Source: Silvibacterium acidisoli
GTDB lineage: Bacteria; Acidobacteriota; Terriglobia; Terriglobales; Acidobacteriaceae
Direction: 5' to 3'
Assembly: GCA_022870745.1 (NCBI GenBank)
Contig: CP085323.1
Coordinates: forward strand, 3,782,001-3,846,000
Length of the DNA stretch: 64,000 nt
Position 1 is the first letter of the stretch. Each line of letters begins with the position of its first letter. Below are positions 6,679-15,830 of the stretch, in pieces. The position numbers and the translations under genes were made by a program. Under the pieces are notes generated by a model, which saw nothing but the letters and a program-made list of their open reading frames with translations, searched no databases and was not told where the DNA came from.

Positions 6679-9600
6679 ATGCGCAGTTGGTTAAGCGTTC
6701 ACTTCGCGAAGACGGGAGAACAATCTTCCCGCGGAAGAGCAGGGACGAGGCTTCGACAGGCGGGAGAGCTTTTATGCGGATCGCTTGTTTGTGTTGCGAT
6801 GCTCTTTGCTTTTGCAGGCATGGCGTTTGCACAGAGCGGTAACCAGGGATCGGTGGAAGGAACGATACGCGACGTGAGCGGAGCTGTGCTGGCGGGTGCG
6901 ACGGTCAAGGTGAAGGGCGAAGCCTCTGGCACGGAGCGCACGACGCAGACCAACACCGAAGGCTTCTTCGCCGTGGAGTCGCTTGAGCCGGGAGCTTACA
7001 CCGTGACGGTGACTGCGAAAGGCTTCTCGACTTCGGTGACGAAAGGCGTGGGGATCGCTCCAGGTCAACAGCGCACGAACAACGTGACGCTCTCCGTTGG
7101 AACGTCGACGCAGGAAGTGACTGTGCAGGCGAATGCGGTGGAAGTAGAGACGCAGAGCTCGGCGATTGGCAGCACGATTACTTCGAAGCAGGTGTCGAAC
7201 CTGATGCTGAATGGCCGCAACTTCCAGGCGCTTGGCCAGCTTGCGCCGGGCGTGACGAGCACGCAGAGCGGCAATCAACTGCCGGGTGGCGGACTGGGCG
7301 GCGGCACGAACCTGATCGTCAACGGCAACTCGGTCGAGTACACGGTTTATACGATCGACGGCGTTGAGGACATGAACACCGGCAACCTTTCGAACCTGAA
7401 CATTCTGCCGATTACCGAAGCGATCCAGGAGTTTTCGGTGCTGAGCGATAACTACTCGGCCAAGTATGGCTTCTCGGGTTCGGGTCAGATCATCGTGCAA
7501 ACGAAGGCGGGCGGCAGCTCCTATCACGGCTCGGCGTGGGATTACCTGCGCAATGACGCCTTCGATGCGAACAACTACTTCGACATCACCAAGGCTTCGC
7601 TTCATCAGAACATTTACGGTTACACATTGAGCGGACCGATTCCGAAGCTGAAGAGGACCTTCTTCTTCGCTTCGAACGAGTGGAGATCGGCAACCATCGG
7701 GGCGACGGCTACGGGCGCGGTGTTCACTCCGGCGATGCGGGGCGGCGACCTCTCGGGCAGCCCGACGCTGCCTGCTGGCGGCCTGACGCTCGATGCGCAC
7801 AGCCAGGCGCTGCTGGCGTCGGAGGGGCTGGCGAATTGCGTCACGAGCCCGACGACGCTGAATCCGGCTTGTTTGAATAATGTTTCGACGACGCTTTATT
7901 CGACTTATGTGCCTGCGCCGAATAATCCTGGCGGTGGTTTTAACAACTACATCAACCAAAATCCTGAGAAGCTGACGCAGCTCGATTACGACTATCGCAT
8001 CGATCACCAGTTCACTCCGAACGAGACGCTGACGGCGCGCGGCATGTACGAGGAAGCCGACCAGAGCTATCCCTTCGACCAGTGGGCGGGATTGCCTTAC
8101 AGCACGACGACGGATGCCTATTACACGACTGGATCCAACCTGCTGCTGCGTTTGAACTCGGTCATTACGCCGAAGTTCGACAACATTGCCAGCGCTGCTT
8201 ACTCCGATGACAAGCCGCGCATTAATAACACGTCGGGCAATACTGCGCTTCCGGGTGGCCTGTCGATTACGCAGTACTTTCCTGGTGCGGACCCTCTCAA
8301 CAGAATTCCCAGCATCAGCATTTCTTCGGGTTATACCGGGCTGGGCGTAAGCACGCAGCCGATTCATGCGTCGGATGGTGAAGGCGTGTTGAGTGACGAT
8401 GTGAGCTGGGTGAAGGGCAACCACGTGCTGCAGTTTGGCGCGATGTATGTCTTCGGCATCAAGCGGCAGAATGTGTTCACGACGCCGCAGGGCAGCTTCT
8501 CGTTCAGCGGCGTGCATACGGGCGATCCGGCGGCGGATTTTCTGCTCGGCTTGGATTCGTCGTACTCACAGAACAGCAACCAGAAGAGCGGGTCGTATCA
8601 CTACAGGCAGGGCGAGGCGTACGGGCAGGATGACTGGAAGGTGACGCCGCAGCTGACGCTGAACATGGGCCTGCGCTGGTTCTACTTCTCGCAGGATACG
8701 GTAAGCGGAAACCAGGTGACGAACTTTGAGCCGGGCACTTTCAATGCGTCGCAGGCACCGGTTGTGACCATTGGCGGCAACCTTGCGACGAATGCGGCGA
8801 ATGTACCGATCACTTCTGGCGGACAGACGGCGAACCTGCTGAACGGGCTTGTGTTTGCAGGGCAGAACGGTGTGTCGAGCGGCTTCTTTACGCCAAGCAA
8901 GCTGGCCTTTGCACCGCGTGTTGGCTTTGCCTATGCGCTGGGCAAGAACAACGACACTTCGATTCGCGGCGGCTATGGCATCGGCTATACGCGTCTTGCG
9001 GTGGAGCAGATCTATGGCATGTTCGGGCAGAACCCTCCATATAACAGCAGCGCGAATGTGCTGAACAGCCTGATCAGCGATGGCACGGCGGGAACGGCGG
9101 GCGCTCCTACGCCGCAGTCGCTGGACGCTATCGATACCAACAAGGTCGGGCCGGCGCAGACGCAGTCCTACAGCTTGTCAGTGCAGCACCAGGTGATGCC
9201 GGCTGGTGTTCTGAGCGTGGCGTATGCGGGCAGCGTGTCGAGGCATCTTGAGACGCAGGTCTATAACCAGAACGAAGTGCTGCCGGTGAGCGCTCCGTCG
9301 ACGACCGGATGTCTTGCGCATGGGCAGGCGGCGTCTGCTTCGTACGATTTCGATCCCTGCATCAACACGGGCGCGGCCTCGGGCAACTACACGGTCCCGT
9401 ATCCGGGCTATTCGGGCATCTCGACGCAGAGTTTCCTCGGCAGCTCGAGTTACAACTCGCTGCAGACGCATTTTGTGTATCGCACCGATGCCTTGCAGGT
9501 GGATAGTGCATATACCTACAGCAAGGTGCTTACGAACCTGGGAGGTTCACAGGGTGCTGGCGGTGGCGGGTCGATCACGACTGGCGCGCAGGACTGGCGG

Positions 9601-10140
9601 CATCTCTCACGCGATTACGGGCCGCCGGACTGGGACCGTACGCACGTGGTGACGACGAGCATCGTCTACAACCTGCCATTCTTCAAGAGCGCGAGACCGG
9701 TGCTGCGCGAGACGGTCGGCGGCTGGAGCTTTGCAGGGCTGATGATTCTCGAGAGCGGATTTGCCCTATCGCCGGGTCTCTCTACTTCATCGAACGGCTC
9801 GGCGACTCGTCCTGACGCGCTGGGCAGCGAACGTAAGGTTGGCAAGCTGCAGGAGTGGTTCGATACGAGCCGCTACGCACAGGCCCCTTATGGCTTCTAC
9901 GGCAATGCTTCGAATGGCAGCATTCGCGGCCCGGCGGAGTTCACCGGCAACACGGCGCTGTACAAGACTTTTTCCATCAAGGAAAAGGCAGACATCCAGT
10001 TCCGTGCTGAAGCCTTCAATGTGGCGAATCATCCGAACTGGGCTGCGGTGTCGACTGGTTATGGTGCCGGCAACTTCGGCGCCGTTACCAGCGCGCTCGA
10101 TCCTCGCATTCTGGAGTTCGCTTTGCGCGTAACCTTCTGA
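6679..10140 (+). CDS. Oar-like TonB-dependent outer-membrane receptor
   Basis: A 1,153-residue outer-membrane protein of the size typical for acidobacterial Oar-like receptors. A long basic N-region leads into a signal peptide with cleavage after AFA (about residue 51). Residues 57-140 form a carboxypeptidase-regulatory beta-sandwich (VEGTIRDVSGAVLAGATVKV), followed by a plug domain (VEVETQSSAIGSTITSKQV, then YTIDGVEDMNTGNL) and a long beta-barrel ending in the C-terminal Phe expected for outer-membrane insertion (FALRVTF). Such receptors move large or scarce substrates, often oligosaccharides, using TonB energy. The start follows GAGGAGG at a good distance. Downstream neighbours encode glycoside hydrolases, so a glycan substrate is likely, but this is inference. 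A 16-bp hairpin ends the transcript. Confidence 0.9.
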   Translation: MRSWLSVHFAKTGEQSSRGRAGTRLRQAGELLCGSLVCVAMLFAFAGMAFAQSGNQGSVEGTIRDVSGAVLAGATVKVKGEASGTERTTQTNTEGFFAVESLEPGAYTVTVTAKGFSTSVTKGVGIAPGQQRTNNVTLSVGTSTQEVTVQANAVEVETQSSAIGSTITSKQVSNLMLNGRNFQALGQLAPGVTSTQSGNQLPGGGLGGGTNLIVNGNSVEYTVYTIDGVEDMNTGNLSNLNILPITEAIQEFSVLSDNYSAKYGFSGSGQIIVQTKAGGSSYHGSAWDYLRNDAFDANNYFDITKASLHQNIYGYTLSGPIPKLKRTFFFASNEWRSATIGATATGAVFTPAMRGGDLSGSPTLPAGGLTLDAHSQALLASEGLANCVTSPTTLNPACLNNVSTTLYSTYVPAPNNPGGGFNNYINQNPEKLTQLDYDYRIDHQFTPNETLTARGMYEEADQSYPFDQWAGLPYSTTTDAYYTTGSNLLLRLNSVITPKFDNIASAAYSDDKPRINNTSGNTALPGGLSITQYFPGADPLNRIPSISISSGYTGLGVSTQPIHASDGEGVLSDDVSWVKGNHVLQFGAMYVFGIKRQNVFTTPQGSFSFSGVHTGDPAADFLLGLDSSYSQNSNQKSGSYHYRQGEAYGQDDWKVTPQLTLNMGLRWFYFSQDTVSGNQVTNFEPGTFNASQAPVVTIGGNLATNAANVPITSGGQTANLLNGLVFAGQNGVSSGFFTPSKLAFAPRVGFAYALGKNNDTSIRGGYGIGYTRLAVEQIYGMFGQNPPYNSSANVLNSLISDGTAGTAGAPTPQSLDAIDTNKVGPAQTQSYSLSVQHQVMPAGVLSVAYAGSVSRHLETQVYNQNEVLPVSAPSTTGCLAHGQAASASYDFDPCINTGAASGNYTVPYPGYSGISTQSFLGSSSYNSLQTHFVYRTDALQVDSAYTYSKVLTNLGGSQGAGGGGSITTGAQDWRHLSRDYGPPDWDRTHVVTTSIVYNLPFFKSARPVLRETVGGWSFAGLMILESGFALSPGLSTSSNGSATRPDALGSERKVGKLQEWFDTSRYAQAPYGFYGNASNGSIRGPAEFTGNTALYKTFSIKEKADIQFRAEAFNVANHPNWAAVSTGYGAGNFGAVTSALDPRILEFALRVTF

Positions 10141-10143
10141 TCG

Positions 10144-10178
10144 TGTTCGCTGCGGCCTGAAGCAGGCCGCAGCGAACA
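10144..10178. terminator. Bidirectional hairpin between convergent genes
   Basis: The 15-16-bp arms GTTCGCTGCGGCCTG and CAGGCCGCAGCGAAC flank an AAG loop between the receptor and the convergent amidohydrolase gene. There is no strong T-run on either side. Confidence 0.75.
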
Positions 10179-10197
10179 ATTTACGCGTGTGCCTGGC

Positions 10198-11196
10198 CTA
10201 CGTGTGTGCCTGGCCAGGACGGCGGGGCTTCCACTGGTAGGCGCGGATGGAGTTGCTCCAGAAGAACTTTTGGTGCGCAATCGCCGGCTTGGTTTCGATG
10301 TAGGAACGGACGAGCTTCAGCGTGCCGGCATAGCTGGCGAGGTGATCGCTGTTGGGCCAGTCGCTGCCGAAGAAGATGCGGTCTTCGCCAAAGGTGCTCC
10401 AGATCTGGTCGAGGTGGTCTTTGTAGTAAGCGAGATCGAGGCGGGTTTTGCCTTCGATCTGCACCGGGATCTCGGAGAGCTTGACGAAGACTTTCGGATT
10501 TGTCGCGAGCTGTTGCAGGTGGTTGAGATAGTCTGTGCGCGGTGTTATGTCCGCTGGTAGCTGCAGTGACGGCAGGTGATCGAGGACGATGCGCAGCTCG
10601 GGGATGGCTTCGCCGATGCGCAGAAGCGCGGCGATGAGCTCGGGGGTTGGGTTGGCGGATTCGAAGACGAGTCCGGTGGAGGCGAGGTGCTTCAGGCCGT
10701 CCATGAATGCGGGTTTGAGGCTGTCGGTGGCGAGGTTGCGATCCCAGAGGTTGCCGTAGCGGAAGCCGAGGAACAGTGGGTTGGTGCGAAGCCTGTCGAG
10801 TTGCCGGTTGTATTCGGGTGAGCCGGGAATCAGGTTACCGATGAAGCCTACGATGATGGGATTGGCCGCTGCTGTTTCGAGCACCCAGTCGTTGTCTTCG
10901 AAGCGCGGGCTGGCCTCGACGGCGATGGCTCCGCGTACGCCGAATGGGGTCGCGATTTTTGCGTAGCGATCGGGTAACGCGGGCGCGTAGATGGAGTCGG
11001 CGGGCAGAGGCCAGGGAATGCCGTCGGGGCGGCGCGGGTCGTAGAGATGAATGTGAGCGTCGAGAATTCGCGGGTTCGTTTCGAGCGCGCCGGCAAGCGG
11101 GCCGGCCGCCAGCGTTGCACCGGCTGCGGCGGTGAGACGTAAGAGATCGCGACGGTTCAGGTTCTCTAATGGCATTATTGCTGTAATGATACTCAA
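10198..11196 (-). CDS. Tat-exported metal-dependent amidohydrolase (Amidohydrolase_2, COG3618 type)
   Basis: A 332-residue TIM-barrel hydrolase. A twin-arginine motif (NRRDLLRL, residues 14-21) followed by an Ala/Gly-rich hydrophobic stretch predicts Tat export. The metal site starts with DAHIHLYDP (an HxH pair), and the last barrel strands contain FGSDWPNSDH, typical of the family. COG3618 includes sugar-lactone hydrolases such as L-rhamnono-lactonases, and the adjacent divergent gene is a GH106 rhamnosidase, so a role in rhamnose or lactone metabolism is an attractive inference. The substrate remains unproven. The start could also be the Met seven codons later; neither has a clear ribosome-binding site. 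It is transcribed toward the TonB receptor. Confidence 0.8.
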   Translation of the reverse strand: MSIITAIMPLENLNRRDLLRLTAAAGATLAAGPLAGALETNPRILDAHIHLYDPRRPDGIPWPLPADSIYAPALPDRYAKIATPFGVRGAIAVEASPRFEDNDWVLETAAANPIIVGFIGNLIPGSPEYNRQLDRLRTNPLFLGFRYGNLWDRNLATDSLKPAFMDGLKHLASTGLVFESANPTPELIAALLRIGEAIPELRIVLDHLPSLQLPADITPRTDYLNHLQQLATNPKVFVKLSEIPVQIEGKTRLDLAYYKDHLDQIWSTFGEDRIFFGSDWPNSDHLASYAGTLKLVRSYIETKPAIAHQKFFWSNSIRAYQWKPRRPGQAHT

Positions 11197-11270
11197 TGTG
11201 TTATCAGGGTGTGCCCCTTAATGCGTAATTTTCCGGATGCGTATTAACGAGGCTGAAAGAGGAGCGTTCC

Positions 11271-14200
11271 ATGGTCGTCCGTCGTCGTGCATTGACTACT
11301 GCTCTGGTTCTCGCCGGCAGCATGAGCATTTTTCCGCCAGCTTTTCCGCAGCAGAGCGACTCGCTCATGCAGGGGTTTGAAAATCCGCCGTCGGGTGCTC
11401 ATCCGCGTGTGTGGTGGCACTGGATGAACGGGAACATCAGCAAGGAAGGAATCGATCTCGACCTGCACTGGATGCACAGCATCGGTGTCGACGGCTTCCA
11501 GATGTTCGACGCCGCCATCGAGACGCCGCAGGTAGTTCCCAAGCGGCTGGTGTACATGACTCCGGAGTGGCAGGATGCTTTCCGCTTTGCGACGGCCACG
11601 GCGGACAAGCTGGGCATGGAAGAGGCAATTGCCGGCTCGCCGGGATGGAGCGAGACTGGTGGCCCGTGGGTTCCGGCATCGGAGGGAATGAAGAAGTACG
11701 TCTGGAGCGCAACGGTGGTGGACGGCGGCAAGCCGTTCAACGGAACGCTGGCCGCGCCGCCGAAGAACACCGGAGCGTTCCAGGATCTTGGCATCCATGA
11801 CGTGATCGACGCCCCTGCCGGTTCGAAGCCGATTCCGCAGTTTTACGCGGACTCAGTGACGGTGGCCTACAAACTGCCTGAAGATGCGGTTTCCATGCAA
11901 AAGCCCACGGTGACTTTCAGCACTGGCCAGTTCGATGCGGAGCTTCTCTCTGACGGTGACCTGAACAAGACGGTGAGCCTGCCCATGGACGATAAAGGCG
12001 AGGCGTGGGTGCAGTATGCGTTCGCTTCTCCGCAGACGGTGCGCGGGGTGACGCTGGCGATGGAGGCTGCCTCCGGCATTGCGGCGCAGCTGCTGGGCAC
12101 ATCGCGTCCTGATACTTATCTCGAAGCAAGCGACGACGGCTCCAGCTTCCGGAAGGTTGTGGATGTACCGAACCAGAATTCTCCCGAACATACTGTGTCT
12201 TTCCCGGAGGTGAAGGCGAAGTACTTCCGCGTGGTCTTCAAGAAGAGGGCGCCGGGCGAGATTCCGGACTGGGCGAAGGGCATGGACCCGAAGCAGCTGC
12301 AGGAGGAGATGAAGAAGGCGAAGAACACCTTCGAAATCGAGGAGCTGCAGATCTTCAGCGTTGGCCGCGTGAACCGCTTTGAGGAGAAGGCTGCATTTGT
12401 TCCAGAGCACAATCTTTATTCGGTGGCAACGCCGGATCAGCCGTCGAGCGCGGTGGTTGCGAAGGACAACGTGGTGGACCTGACCAGCAAGGTGAAGGCC
12501 GATGGCACGCTGGACTGGACGCCGCCGCCGGGCAAATGGGTGGTGTTGCGCTTTGGGTATTCGCTGCTGGGCATTACGAATCATCCGGCGACGGCTGAGG
12601 CGACCGGGCTGGAAGTGGACAAGCTGAACCACAAGTTCGTGGCCAACTACATGAATCAGTACCTTGACAGTTACAAAAACACTGTCGGGGCCGATGAGAT
12701 GGGCAAGCGCGGCATCCAGTACGTGATCACCGACAGCTGGGAGGCCGGCGCGCAGAACTGGACCGACGATATGATCGCGCAGTTCAAGCAGCGGCGCGGA
12801 TACGATCCGGTGCCGTGGATGCCTGTGCTGACCGGGCAGGTGGTGGGCAGCGCCGCGGACAGCGATCGTTTCCTGTGGGACTTCCGCAAGACGATTGCCG
12901 ATCTCACGGCGGACGAACATTATGGGCAGGTCGAGGCTTCCATCAAGGCGCGCGGCATGGGGCACTATGGCGAGTCGCACGAGGGCGGACGCGCGTTCAT
13001 CGCCGATGGCATGGAGGTGAAGAAGCTGAACGACATTCCGATGTCGGCAATGTGGACGCAGAGGCCGGGCGTGAATCACATCACTTACGGCTTCAATGCC
13101 GACGATCGCGAATCGGCATCGGTCGCGCATATCTATGGACAGAACATTGCGGCTGCGGAATCGATGACGGCGGCCGAAGCTCCGTGGGGATGGTCTCCAG
13201 CGACACTGAAGCCGACGGCGGACCAGGAATTCCTGAACGGCATCAACCGCTTCGTCATTCACGAATCGGCGCATCAGCCGCTCGTGGATAAGGCCCCCGG
13301 CCTAACGCTTGGGCCTTTCGGGCAGTGGTTCAACCGCAACGAGACGTGGGCTAACGAAGCGGGTCCGTGGATTACTTACCTGGCGCGCAACAGCTACATG
13401 CTGCAGCAGGGGCACTACGCCGCGGACATTGTGTACTTCTATGGCGAAGACTCGAACCTTACGGCGATCTTCGCGCATTCCGCGCCCGCGATTCCGCCCG
13501 GCCACGGCTTCGATTACATCAACGCCGATGGGTTGATTCATGAGCTGCACGTTGGGAAGGATGGCGCGTTGATGACGGCCAGCGGCATGCAGTATCGCCT
13601 GCTGGGCCTCGATCCGTACTCGCAGCATATGTCTTTGCCGGTTCTGCGGGCGATCTACAAACTGGTGCAGGATGGTGCGACGCTTGCCGGTCCCAAGCCT
13701 ATGGATGACCCAAGCCTTGCCGATGACCACGCGGAGTTTAAGAAGCTGAACGATGAGCTGTTTGGCGACGGTTCGGGCGTGCATAAAGTGGGCAAGGGCA
13801 CGGTCTATGCGGGGCAGCCGCTGGCAGAAGTGTTCAGCGCGATCAATCTGAAGCCCGACTTCGACTACGCGAATGCAGGCGAAGAGCCGACGGTGCTCTT
13901 CAGTCATCGCAGGATCAAGGATGGGGAAATCTATTTCGTAGACAATCGCAGCGATGATGCCGCTTCGATTGAAGCGAGCTTCCGCGTTACCGGCAAGGCA
14001 CCCGAGATCTGGCATGCGGAGACGGGCACTATAAAGCCTGCTTCCTACACGATTGCAGATGGCCGCACGACCGTGCCGATGCACCTTGAAGCATGGGGGA
14101 CGGCCTTTGTGGTCTTCCGCGATGCTGCAAAGGGGTCGTCGCGGCAGTTGCCGGAGATGAAGCCTACGGAGCTGCTGGCTGTTGAAGGGCCGTGGCAGGT

Positions 14201-14660
14201 CAGCTTCCAGCCGGGGCGCGGTGCTCCGGCGTCGATCACGATGCAGACGCTTGCGTCGTGGAGCGAGAGCAGCGATCCGGGTGTGAAGTACTTCTCGGGG
14301 GCGGGTACTTACACGAAGACCATCGATGCTCCGAAGGACTGGTTCCAGAAGGGCGCGAGTCTCTATCTCGATCTCGGCGACGTAAAGAACCTTGCTCATG
14401 TCACGGTCAATGGACAGGACCTGGGTGTGACCTGGCATGTGCCGTATCGCGTGGATGTGTCGAAGGCGTTGAAGCCGGGGAAGAACGAGATCGCGATCAA
14501 GGTGATCGATCCCTGGGTGAACAGGCTCATCGGCGATCAGCAGCCGGGAGCAACGAAGTACACCTTTGCGGACGTGACTCCGTACCATGCAGACTCGCCG
14601 CTGGTTCCGGGTGGTTTGCTGGGGCCGGTGCGCATCACGAGCGTGGCGCCGGAGAAGTAG
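11271..14660 (+). CDS. Secreted alpha-L-rhamnosidase, GH106 family
   Basis: A 1,129-residue secreted glycosidase. The N-terminal signal peptide is followed by PRVWWHWMNGNISKEGI (residues 45-61), a hallmark of GH106, and by YMTPEWQDAF and GWSETGGPWV. The long catalytic region contains THYGFNADD-like and FVIHESAHQP segments. The C-terminal 130 residues (YLDLGDVKNLAHVTVNGQDL onward) form a GH2-like sugar-binding sandwich. The family releases L-rhamnose from pectic rhamnogalacturonans or rhamnosylated glycosides, by an inverting mechanism as known for characterised members. The start follows AGAGGAG. It sits with the TonB receptor, the amidohydrolase and the GH92 gene in a glycan-use neighbourhood, and ends at a strong terminator. 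Confidence 0.9.
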   Translation: MVVRRRALTTALVLAGSMSIFPPAFPQQSDSLMQGFENPPSGAHPRVWWHWMNGNISKEGIDLDLHWMHSIGVDGFQMFDAAIETPQVVPKRLVYMTPEWQDAFRFATATADKLGMEEAIAGSPGWSETGGPWVPASEGMKKYVWSATVVDGGKPFNGTLAAPPKNTGAFQDLGIHDVIDAPAGSKPIPQFYADSVTVAYKLPEDAVSMQKPTVTFSTGQFDAELLSDGDLNKTVSLPMDDKGEAWVQYAFASPQTVRGVTLAMEAASGIAAQLLGTSRPDTYLEASDDGSSFRKVVDVPNQNSPEHTVSFPEVKAKYFRVVFKKRAPGEIPDWAKGMDPKQLQEEMKKAKNTFEIEELQIFSVGRVNRFEEKAAFVPEHNLYSVATPDQPSSAVVAKDNVVDLTSKVKADGTLDWTPPPGKWVVLRFGYSLLGITNHPATAEATGLEVDKLNHKFVANYMNQYLDSYKNTVGADEMGKRGIQYVITDSWEAGAQNWTDDMIAQFKQRRGYDPVPWMPVLTGQVVGSAADSDRFLWDFRKTIADLTADEHYGQVEASIKARGMGHYGESHEGGRAFIADGMEVKKLNDIPMSAMWTQRPGVNHITYGFNADDRESASVAHIYGQNIAAAESMTAAEAPWGWSPATLKPTADQEFLNGINRFVIHESAHQPLVDKAPGLTLGPFGQWFNRNETWANEAGPWITYLARNSYMLQQGHYAADIVYFYGEDSNLTAIFAHSAPAIPPGHGFDYINADGLIHELHVGKDGALMTASGMQYRLLGLDPYSQHMSLPVLRAIYKLVQDGATLAGPKPMDDPSLADDHAEFKKLNDELFGDGSGVHKVGKGTVYAGQPLAEVFSAINLKPDFDYANAGEEPTVLFSHRRIKDGEIYFVDNRSDDAASIEASFRVTGKAPEIWHAETGTIKPASYTIADGRTTVPMHLEAWGTAFVVFRDAAKGSSRQLPEMKPTELLAVEGPWQVSFQPGRGAPASITMQTLASWSESSDPGVKYFSGAGTYTKTIDAPKDWFQKGASLYLDLGDVKNLAHVTVNGQDLGVTWHVPYRVDVSKALKPGKNEIAIKVIDPWVNRLIGDQQPGATKYTFADVTPYHADSPLVPGGLLGPVRITSVAPEK

Positions 14661-14669
14661 GTTGGATGG

Positions 14670-14700
14670 CGGGTGAGGCGCCTCACCCGTTTATTCTTTT
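14670..14700 (+). terminator. Rho-independent terminator of the GH106 gene
   Basis: The perfect palindrome CGGGTGAGGC/GCCTCACCCG is followed by TTTATTCTTTT. The T-run overlaps the stop region of the convergent permease gene. Confidence 0.85.
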
Positions 14701-15739
14701 ATACGGCCTGTCGTTCCTGCCACACGGCGAGAAGGCTGGTGGCGAGGGAGAACATCAGAGGGCCGAGGATAATCCCGGATGCTCCGAAGAGAGCGACGCC
14801 GCCGAGAAGAGACAGAAAGATGATGGCGGTGTGGCTTCTCAGCCTCGATCCGACGAGGATGGGATAGAGGAAGTTGTCGATCAGGCTGACGAAACCTCCG
14901 CCCCAGGCTGCGAGGATAGCGGCCCTGCCCCACTCGCCGCTGAGGCCGAGATAGAGTGCGATGGGTCCCCAGCCGAGCGCTGCTCCGAAGCCGGGAATGA
15001 GCGCAAAGAGAGCGGTGAGGAAGCCCCAGAAGACCGCGCCGGGAACTCCTAGAACCCAGTAGGCGAGGCCGCCAAGTATGCCCTGAGTTGCGGCCACCGC
15101 GAGTCTTCCGAAGCCTGTGGCGTAGATGGTGTCGTGTAGTCTGCCGATGACTTCTTCCGCTTCTTCTTTGCGCATTGGCAGCAGCGATCGTAAGAGGTGC
15201 TTGGCGGTTTGCTCGTCGCGCCAGAGAAAGAAGAGCAGGAAGAGCAGCACGACGATCTGGATGATGACGGAGATGGAGTCTCCGAGCAGCCTGACGAAGT
15301 GCCGGCCTGCCCATCCGGCGACGGCCTGCATGATGCTGTTCAGATCGACCTGGCTTACGACCTGCTGCACCCGCGAGGCGAGGGCGGGGTGATGGTCGAA
15401 GAGGCGCTGGAGCCATGCGTTTGCGGCTCCGCTACGTATGGTTGTGACGACCGCGGCGCCCTGCACGACCAGCTGCCTGCCGATCTCGATAACCGGGATG
15501 ATGCCCCCGATGAGCAGAATGGCCATCGCAACCGCGGCGCACAACGATGGATTGCGGATGCGCCCAGCGAGCCAGTTGTAAGGCTTCCGCGTGCAGACGG
15601 CAATGGTGATTGCGAAGACTATGCCGCTTAGAAAGGGACGAACGATAAGCGCGCAGACGACGACGGCGGCGAGAGTGAGGAGAAACAACGCGGCCAGCTC
15701 CGCAGCAGAGCTGCTTCGATTCGAATTGTTTGGCGCCAT
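14699..15739 (-). CDS. AI-2E family transporter (PerM-like permease)
   Basis: A 346-residue integral membrane protein. I start it at MAPNNSNRSS because GGAGG precedes it closely; upstream in-frame Met codons lie inside the divergent mannosidase gene. About eight hydrophobic segments are visible: a first pair (LAALFLLTLAAVVVCALIV and FAITIAV), one near IPVIEIGRQL, then a soluble region, then the run LIQIV-type helix, LGGLAYWVLGVPGAVFWG, FLTALFALIPGFGAALGWGP and the C-terminal helices (TAIIFLSLLGGVALFGASG). The PGFGAALGWGPIALYL and GPLMFSL motifs are typical of the family. Members export autoinducer-2 or act as Na+/H+ antiporters; which applies here cannot be told from sequence. Confidence 0.85.
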   Translation of the reverse strand: MAPNNSNRSSSAAELAALFLLTLAAVVVCALIVRPFLSGIVFAITIAVCTRKPYNWLAGRIRNPSLCAAVAMAILLIGGIIPVIEIGRQLVVQGAAVVTTIRSGAANAWLQRLFDHHPALASRVQQVVSQVDLNSIMQAVAGWAGRHFVRLLGDSISVIIQIVVLLFLLFFLWRDEQTAKHLLRSLLPMRKEEAEEVIGRLHDTIYATGFGRLAVAATQGILGGLAYWVLGVPGAVFWGFLTALFALIPGFGAALGWGPIALYLGLSGEWGRAAILAAWGGGFVSLIDNFLYPILVGSRLRSHTAIIFLSLLGGVALFGASGIILGPLMFSLATSLLAVWQERQAV

Positions 15740-15830
15740 GATCCTCCGCAATCTTACGCAAATCGATTCTATTGTGTTGGGATGCGCGGAGTGATCCATG
15801 CTTTGCGACGACTTGCGGTAACTTGGAAGA

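Noticed and set aside
6772-8517. Long open frame opposite the Oar-like receptor
   Set aside because: Its product is dominated by Arg, His and Ala with no domain, as expected for the antisense of a GC-rich gene; the receptor frame is well supported.
11853-14588. Two long open frames opposite the GH106 gene
   Set aside because: Same composition bias and no initiation site; they lie wholly inside a gene with a strong family match.
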